This document shows, in pieces, positions 59,988-64,000 of a DNA stretch of 64,000 nucleotides. How positions within the stretch are numbered: the first letter of the stretch is position 1; each line of letters starts with the position of its first letter. The DNA lies in assembly GCA_036558645.1 (NCBI GenBank), contig DATBFG010000114.1, positions 1-64,000 of the forward strand. Direction: 5' to 3'. This stretch comes from DATBFG01 sp036558645. GTDB lineage: Bacteria; Acidobacteriota; Terriglobia; Terriglobales; Acidobacteriaceae. The notes below the pieces were generated by a model. The model was given only the letters and a program-made list of their open reading frames with translations, did no database searches and was not told the DNA's origin. The position numbers and the translations under genes are program-made.

Positions 59988-61063
59988 TGAATCTTCCCCC
60001 TCGGCCTGCTGGCGGACATGCTCTCCGCGCATTCGACGGCAGTTGCGGCAGCAATGCGAAGGTTGTCTGCCGTAGCCCAGATCCAGAAGGCATTAGCATC
60101 GCTGGTATCCGCAACCACGGATACCATGATTCCACTTTGTCCCGCCGCCCCCACGCTGCTGGGAGCCTCCTCGCCGGCGGGCGTTACGGATACATGATCG
60201 CCGGCAAGAGCGGCACTGACAGCGTCGAGATCGGCTGGCTTATCACCTTGAACGTGAATGGCAAGCGCGTACCCGTGGAACACAGGAGCCTGAAGCAAGA
60301 GCAAGGACGGAACAATCGTCCCGGAAGGTGTGATTTTCCGATAATGCTTCAAGATGCGGGCTTCTATGGTATCGAGAGATGGAGTTGATTGCCGCCCATA
60401 ACGCGCCAGCATGTTGAAAGCAACCTGGGCATCAAAGACCACCTTCGGCAATTGCTGAAACGAAAGCAGATTGACGGTCTGCTCATGAAGTTCATCAATT
60501 CCCTTCTGTCCGTGCTCCGATGCCGGTTCAAAAACAGTCGCAATCACACTATCAAGGGAAACGGTTTTCTGGATACGCAACACCAACAATGCCAGGATCA
60601 CGGAGACTGGGTGTGCAACAACCGAAGGTCCTGGTTGAAGTTCCGGGGTTTGAACAGTGCCACTTTCCCGCTCGATCCATGGAGACCGAAGCTTCGCCTG
60701 GGACTCATCTTCCAAGGCATATGACAGATCGACAATTGCACTGCCGGCGTGACGCGCCGTATTCCAATTCTTACGCGTGCAATCAGCGTCAGAAGCGAAG
60801 AATGTAAAATCGATTTTGTCAAACTGTTCAGCTCTGACGTTTTGTATAAACGTGATCTCTTCCCCGATCGTTTCGAGTTGTCCCAGTGATTCGTCATCAT
60901 CAAGCAACTTTATGTCGAGGGATGGAAAATTGCGCTCGCCCAGGACCTCAGCTGTTTCCTTGCCCTTGAGAGAACCTGCACCGACAATGACCACGCGATA
61001 CAAGTTGGTATCGCGTAGCGCCTCGGATTGAGATCCCGAGACCGATTTGAAATTCGAACTCAT
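59984..61063 (-). CDS. aspartate-semialdehyde dehydrogenase-like protein lacking the catalytic Cys (Usg-1-like)
   Basis: A 359-residue protein with the two-domain ASADH architecture: VVIVGAGSLKGKETAEVL (nucleotide-binding start), EPASEHGQKGIDELHEQT (equivalent of the ASADH substrate loop) and HGYALAIHVQ near residue 255 (position of the base His). The catalytic NCS of the nucleophile loop is replaced by HPVSV (Val153 in place of Cys). It should therefore not act as a dehydrogenase; E. coli Usg-1 is a comparable degenerate paralogue. The start is fixed by an ATGA overlap with pssA; it overlaps lptE by 4 at its other end. Confidence 0.82.
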   Translation of the reverse strand: MSSNFKSVSGSQSEALRDTNLYRVVIVGAGSLKGKETAEVLGERNFPSLDIKLLDDDESLGQLETIGEEITFIQNVRAEQFDKIDFTFFASDADCTRKNWNTARHAGSAIVDLSYALEDESQAKLRSPWIERESGTVQTPELQPGPSVVAHPVSVILALLVLRIQKTVSLDSVIATVFEPASEHGQKGIDELHEQTVNLLSFQQLPKVVFDAQVAFNMLARYGRQSTPSLDTIEARILKHYRKITPSGTIVPSLLLLQAPVFHGYALAIHVQGDKPADLDAVSAALAGDHVSVTPAGEEAPSSVGAAGQSGIMVSVVADTSDANAFWIWATADNLRIAAATAVECAESMSASRPRGKIQ

Positions 61064-61944
61064 AGCTCCTGAGATGCTTCCCTGTAGGCGGGAGGGGGAG
61101 AATTCGTTTTTCGGCGGAAGATCCACTGCAACCGCCAGATCACACCAGAGAACATGTATAGCAAAGCAATGCCGAACAGCACATACCGCGAGAAGAACCA
61201 GATCGCCGCAAAGAGCGCCGCCAAAAGGATGACCAGCCGAAATGGCTGGCGCGAGCGGAAGTCGATGTCCTTAAAGCTGTAGAAGCGCCAGGTGCTTACC
61301 ATCATGTAAGCAACGCTGACAATCATCAACAGCCAGGTGACGGATATCCACCAAGAACCGACGGGTTCCCCTTCAAAGAAGTGGACTACCGCCGCGATCA
61401 CGCCCGCGCCGGCGGGAATCGGCATGCCTACGAAGTATTTTTTCCCGGGCCGCCCTGGATTCGAAGGCTGAGGGTTTGTGGTGATGTTAAAGCGAGCGAG
61501 GCGGCTGGCGCCGGCCATCAGAAACAGAAAGCTTGCAATCGCACCAAACTGGATCAGCTTGCCGACGGCGTCATTCGAGGAGACGAAGTATGGCATCTGC
61601 CGAAAGCCCCACATCCATGCCAGCATGGCCGGAGCAACTCCGAAGGTAATCACATCGGCGAGAGAGTCCAATTCCTTCCCAAAGTCGCTGCTGGTACGCG
61701 TCATCCGCGCGATGCGGCCGTCCAGGCCGTCGAACAGCACGGCAAATCCAATCGCCTTGGCGGCATTATCGAAGTGCCATGGTTCGTTCGAGGCGGCGTG
61801 CGTCACCTGGAGAATGGCGTAGTAGCCGGCCGCAATGTTTGCCGTGGTAAATAGTGACGGAAGGATATACATCCCCTTACGCAGGCGGCGCTGGGGACGG
61901 TCTTCCTTGCGGCGGTTGTAGAGCTCCGGTGTTTCCGGGTCCAT
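61060..61944 (-). CDS. pssA: CDP-diacylglycerol-serine O-phosphatidyltransferase
   Basis: A 294-residue membrane enzyme with the CDP-alcohol phosphotransferase motif D72-G-x-D75-G-x2-AR-x8-G-x3-D93-x3-D97. Helices follow at about 65-80, 100-120, 140-160, 180-215 and 235-285. It makes phosphatidylserine from CDP-diacylglycerol and serine in the inner membrane. It follows psd with a one-base TAATG overlap; the pair makes phosphatidylethanolamine. The next gene overlaps by 4 bases. Confidence 0.94.
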   Translation of the reverse strand: MDPETPELYNRRKEDRPQRRLRKGMYILPSLFTTANIAAGYYAILQVTHAASNEPWHFDNAAKAIGFAVLFDGLDGRIARMTRTSSDFGKELDSLADVITFGVAPAMLAWMWGFRQMPYFVSSNDAVGKLIQFGAIASFLFLMAGASRLARFNITTNPQPSNPGRPGKKYFVGMPIPAGAGVIAAVVHFFEGEPVGSWWISVTWLLMIVSVAYMMVSTWRFYSFKDIDFRSRQPFRLVILLAALFAAIWFFSRYVLFGIALLYMFSGVIWRLQWIFRRKTNSPPPAYREASQEL

Positions 61945-62612
61945 TAAGAGGCTCCTTGCCGGACTTCTTCACGTCCGACACCCACTGGTGGTTGCGTCTC
62001 GGAATGAAGATAAGCGAGCACGCTGGATCCGCCCTTAACTCGGTCACCTACTTTTACCTGCAGGGAAGCGTTGCCGTCGAGTAAAACGTCAACCCGGGAA
62101 CCAAACTTGATGAGCCCCACACGCTGTCCACGCACCAGTTGGTCTCCCACCTTGTGATTGAAAACGATGCGCCTGGCAAGAAGTCCGGCGATTTGCTTGA
62201 AGATGACAATCTTGCCGTCACCCGTCACAGTCACGATGTTCTGCTCATTGCATTCGGCGCACGCCGGATTCATCGCATTCAAGTATTTTCCCTTCCGATA
62301 CTGAACGTCGCGAATCACACCGGTAATCGGAGAGCGGTTTACATGCACGTTAAAGACACTCAAGAAGATGCTGATTCGGGCCCAAGGCTTGCCATCAAGG
62401 TTAATCGGTTCTACCGAGGTCACTTTCCCGTCGCCCGGCGAGACGATGGCTCCTGGGATATCGGGAATCGTACGTTCGGGATCACGAAAGAACCACAGAA
62501 AGAATGCGGCCAGGACTAGGCATGGGATCGCGTAGGGAGATCCGAGTGCCCAGCCGAGCAGGACGGCGACCACAATTAGGGCGGTCCCGTAATAGTATCC
62601 ATCGCGCACCAT
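61944..62612 (-). CDS. psd: phosphatidylserine decarboxylase, short type
   Basis: A 222-residue proenzyme. The self-cleavage site is G171-S172 in LIKFGSRVDV, which will give a pyruvoyl group; RDPERTIP and SPGDGKV are conserved at the start of the soluble part and NVHVNRSP at residues 88-95. It belongs to the short (archaeal/Bacteroidetes-like) type. A hydrophobic N-terminal region of two helices anchors it. It makes phosphatidylethanolamine from the PssA product. A -10 box TATAAT lies 13 bases before its ATG. Confidence 0.95.
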   Translation of the reverse strand: MVRDGYYYGTALIVVAVLLGWALGSPYAIPCLVLAAFFLWFFRDPERTIPDIPGAIVSPGDGKVTSVEPINLDGKPWARISIFLSVFNVHVNRSPITGVIRDVQYRKGKYLNAMNPACAECNEQNIVTVTGDGKIVIFKQIAGLLARRIVFNHKVGDQLVRGQRVGLIKFGSRVDVLLDGNASLQVKVGDRVKGGSSVLAYLHSETQPPVGVGREEVRQGAS

Positions 62613-62625
62613 GGGGAGTAACTAG

Positions 62626-62631
62626 ATTATA
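62626..62631 (-). promoter_or_regulatory. -10 box of the psd-pssA-asd-lptE-holA operon
   Basis: A perfect TATAAT on the minus strand ends 13 bases before the psd ATG, giving a predicted leader of about 6 bases. No strong Shine-Dalgarno sequence precedes the ATG. Confidence 0.4.
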
Positions 62632-62671
62632 GTGCAGCCGCCTGTTTAGCTGCCGGGCGCGCAAGTGCAAT

Positions 62672-62695
62672 AAAAAAAGGCGCTTGCATGGCGCC
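62672..62695 (-). terminator. intrinsic terminator of the YdcH-like gene
   Basis: On the minus strand GGCGC-CATGCAA-GCGCC is followed directly by TTTTTTTATTG. It lies 56 bases past the stop of the DUF465 gene and just before the psd promoter, separating the two units. Confidence 0.8.
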
Positions 62696-62751
62696 CAGTT
62701 GGAGGCAAGAAACCCCCGAAGGGATTTCGTCCAGTTTGAGATTGGCGAGGA

Positions 62752-62976
62752 TCAGGCTACCTGATGTTCGGTCCTGAACTGCCGCTCGATAATCTGCATT
62801 TGGTCTTTCAGCCGCAGTTTCAGTTTTTTCAGCCGGACTTCCTCCAGCTTTTCGTCTTCGGTGAGAAATCTTTTTTGGGTAAGGGAATCGAGGCGTTGAG
62901 AATATTGCGTGTGTTCATTGGCCAGCTTGCGAAACTCGTCGTGACTTACGAGGAGTTGGTCTCTAGGACTAAGCAT
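62752..62976 (-). CDS. DUF465 (YdcH-like) protein
   Basis: A 74-residue helical, highly charged protein (HDEFRKLANEHTQYSQRLDSL, then RLKKLKLRLKDQMQIIERQFR), the typical DUF465 coiled-coil pattern. Function is unknown. The ATG at 62976 follows GGAGG, 8 bases upstream. Size and motif spacing agree with the family. Confidence 0.85.
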   Translation of the reverse strand: MLSPRDQLLVSHDEFRKLANEHTQYSQRLDSLTQKRFLTEDEKLEEVRLKKLKLRLKDQMQIIERQFRTEHQVA

Positions 62977-63141
62977 CCATCCAACCTCCGTAACCGGGAT
63001 TATTTCGTAAACCTACCACACGACCTACCCTGCATCAATCCAAAATTCTGTAATTGGAGAAAGATGTATACGTTTTCCAATATCCCGCTAATGCACAATA
63101 GAATGTGCAATTTACATGAAATCTACTGAAAACAAATGGAA

Positions 63142-63615
63142 TCAACGCAAGCGCAGGCGGTAGACAATTGCGTCTTCCGCCGGATCGGAAAAATAGGCTG
63201 CCCGCCGGCCTGCTTGATCGAATCCCATGCGCTGGTAGAACGCTCGAGCGCTTGTATTCGATTCCCGTACCTCTAGCAGCACCGTTTCAGCGCGTTCGGA
63301 GCGAGCCAAGGCCAGAAAGTCGTTCAACAAGCGGGCGCCAAGACCCTGTCGACGCATTGAGGTATCGACGGCAATATTCTCAATTTCCCATTCTGATCCA
63401 ACTTGTCGCACAACAAGGAAACCATGGATTACCCGCGGTCCTTGCGCGACCAACAACGCGCGTCGTGGACCGGGTTGGAAGATGGCCTCATAGAGTTCGC
63501 GTTGCCAATGGGCCGCCGTAGGAGTTTGCTGTTCGAGTGCGATTACTGCGGAAATGTCTGCCTGCTCACCCTGCCGAATGACGATGGAGGTGGAAGCTTC
63601 CGGCATGTAGCTCAC
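63142..63615 (-). CDS. rimI: ribosomal protein S18-alanine N-acetyltransferase-type GNAT
   Basis: A 157-residue GNAT protein. WEIENIAVDTSMRRQGLGARLL is the acetyl-CoA-binding strand and R-x-x-G-x-G/A loop; LEVRESNTSARAFYQRMGF is the RimI signature. It acetylates the N-terminal Ala of ribosomal protein S18 in E. coli. The GTG start overlaps the tsaB stop by 4 bases (GTGA), as in the conserved tsaB-rimI pair. A second in-frame ATG three codons later is possible. Confidence 0.9.
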   Translation of the reverse strand: MSYMPEASTSIVIRQGEQADISAVIALEQQTPTAAHWQRELYEAIFQPGPRRALLVAQGPRVIHGFLVVRQVGSEWEIENIAVDTSMRRQGLGARLLNDFLALARSERAETVLLEVRESNTSARAFYQRMGFDQAGRRAAYFSDPAEDAIVYRLRLR

Positions 63616-64000
63616 GGTTTGATCAAGATTTCGGCATCACTGCGACGGACGTAGTTGGCATCGAGCGTTTCGGGGGAAACCGTTTCGCCGGAAAGAATCT
63701 TTCGCCAGCCAAGCAGGGCAACTACATCACTTCTCGGGCGAATAATTTGTTCAGCTGGAAAATTCCTATCCGATAGATAGTCGAAAACTGCCTTATCAGG
63801 CGTCACGACAATGGCTCGGGGCGAGAGGTTGTCCTGAGAAGTCACCTGTTCGGCAGATACAGCCAAGCCATCTTCGTACTCACAGATATAGAATTCTTGC
63901 CGCCCCGCATACAGCGCAGATGTCACCCGGCCCGTTGTTCCATGGGCCACTGCTGCAAGCATGGAGACAGCCGCGATGGGTTTTCCGGTCACCTCGGCCA
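63612..64000 (-). CDS. tsaB: tRNA threonylcarbamoyladenosine biosynthesis protein TsaB, C-terminal part (truncated by window edge)
   Basis: The C-terminal 129 residues are in the window; the gene continues beyond the right edge. The segment GLAEVTGKPIAAVS near the edge fits TsaB, and the end LDANYVRRSDAEI is the characteristic LxPxYLRxSxAE motif. TsaB helps form the t6A modification at A37 of ANN-decoding tRNAs together with TsaD and TsaE. A GTG at 63992 is not taken as the start because family sequence reads through it. The stop overlaps rimI by 4 bases. Confidence 0.9.
   Translation of the reverse strand, partial: AEVTGKPIAAVSMLAAVAHGTTGRVTSALYAGRQEFYICEYEDGLAVSAEQVTSQDNLSPRAIVVTPDKAVFDYLSDRNFPAEQIIRPRSDVVALLGWRKILSGETVSPETLDANYVRRSDAEILIKP

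Noticed and set aside
1..64000. Search by eye for tRNA, rRNA, CRISPR arrays, transposases and phage genes
   Set aside because: None found; no repeated direct units with spacers, no T-loop/anticodon patterns, no DDE or integrase-type proteins.

Overview
The window looks like chromosomal core sequence of an Acidobacteriota bacterium, most likely class Terriglobia (Koribacter / Sulfotelmatobacter type). This is inferred from gene content and protein style: GloVer-repeat protein, serine/threonine kinase fused to a PD40-type propeller, YpdA-type bacillithiol disulfide reductase, PagL-like outer membrane protein, tight psd-pssA-asd-like-lptE-holA cluster, b6/IV-type cytochrome bc complex with a multihaem c subunit. 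No taxonomic marker was compared with a database. I see no rRNA, tRNA, CRISPR array, insertion sequence, prophage or integration site. Gene density is high and both strands are used.

Layout. 1-5.6 kb: a partial glutamate formimidoyltransferase, a PagL-like protein, a HAD phosphatase, a lytic transglycosylase, a flippase-like membrane protein, nrdR and an NAD-type isocitrate dehydrogenase. 5.7-15.3 kb: the respiratory block. Ferrochelatase is followed by a Rieske protein, a cytochrome b6-like subunit, a subunit IV-like protein, a 1085-residue membrane-anchored octahaem cytochrome c, a cupredoxin lipoprotein and haem A synthase. 15.5-24.3 kb: a GloVer-repeat protein, small membrane proteins, a flavin monooxygenase-like enzyme, a VOC protein, an ABC exporter with a DUF420 protein, a HEAT/lipoyl-like membrane protein and a two-cluster ferredoxin. 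24.4-33.5 kb: ssb, pterin dehydratase, an MFS transporter, an S9 peptidase, a frataxin homologue, YpdA, a PepSY-like protein under a probable Fur box, a lipoprotein and a Crp/Fnr-type regulator. 33.5-47.1 kb: a large protein kinase, glpX, an exported DUF711 protein, an AI-2E transporter, a GNAT enzyme, a TPR-thioredoxin protein, a glutaryl-CoA-dehydrogenase-like enzyme, a TPR-like protein, a Tat-exported asparaginase and an HhH-GPD glycosylase. 47.2-50.9 kb: an NtrY/NtrX two-component pair. 50.9-64 kb: three minus-strand groups: phoH-ybeY-CNNM-era-anti-sigma factor; psd-pssA-asd-like-lptE-holA-nat; tsaB-rimI. rpsT lies between the first two and a Ycf46-like AAA ATPase is divergent from it.

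How they work together. The 5.7-15.3 kb block couples haem making (hemH, ctaA) to a quinol:acceptor oxidoreductase in which an octahaem protein apparently stands in for cytochrome c1/f, with a lipid-anchored blue copper protein as a possible soluble-side carrier. The 58-63 kb cluster couples phosphatidylethanolamine synthesis, LPS transport and DNA polymerase delta through stop/start overlaps of 1-4 bases.

The most notable points are the unusual bc-type complex (including a duplicated motif in the cytoplasmic part of the Rieske protein and a non-standard Qo motif), an NtrX with an altered GAFTGA loop, a degenerate aspartate-semialdehyde-dehydrogenase paralogue embedded in the lipid/LPS operon, several genes whose -10 box sits only 5-8 bases before the start codon (leaderless candidates), and imperfect inverted repeats in intergenic spacers.
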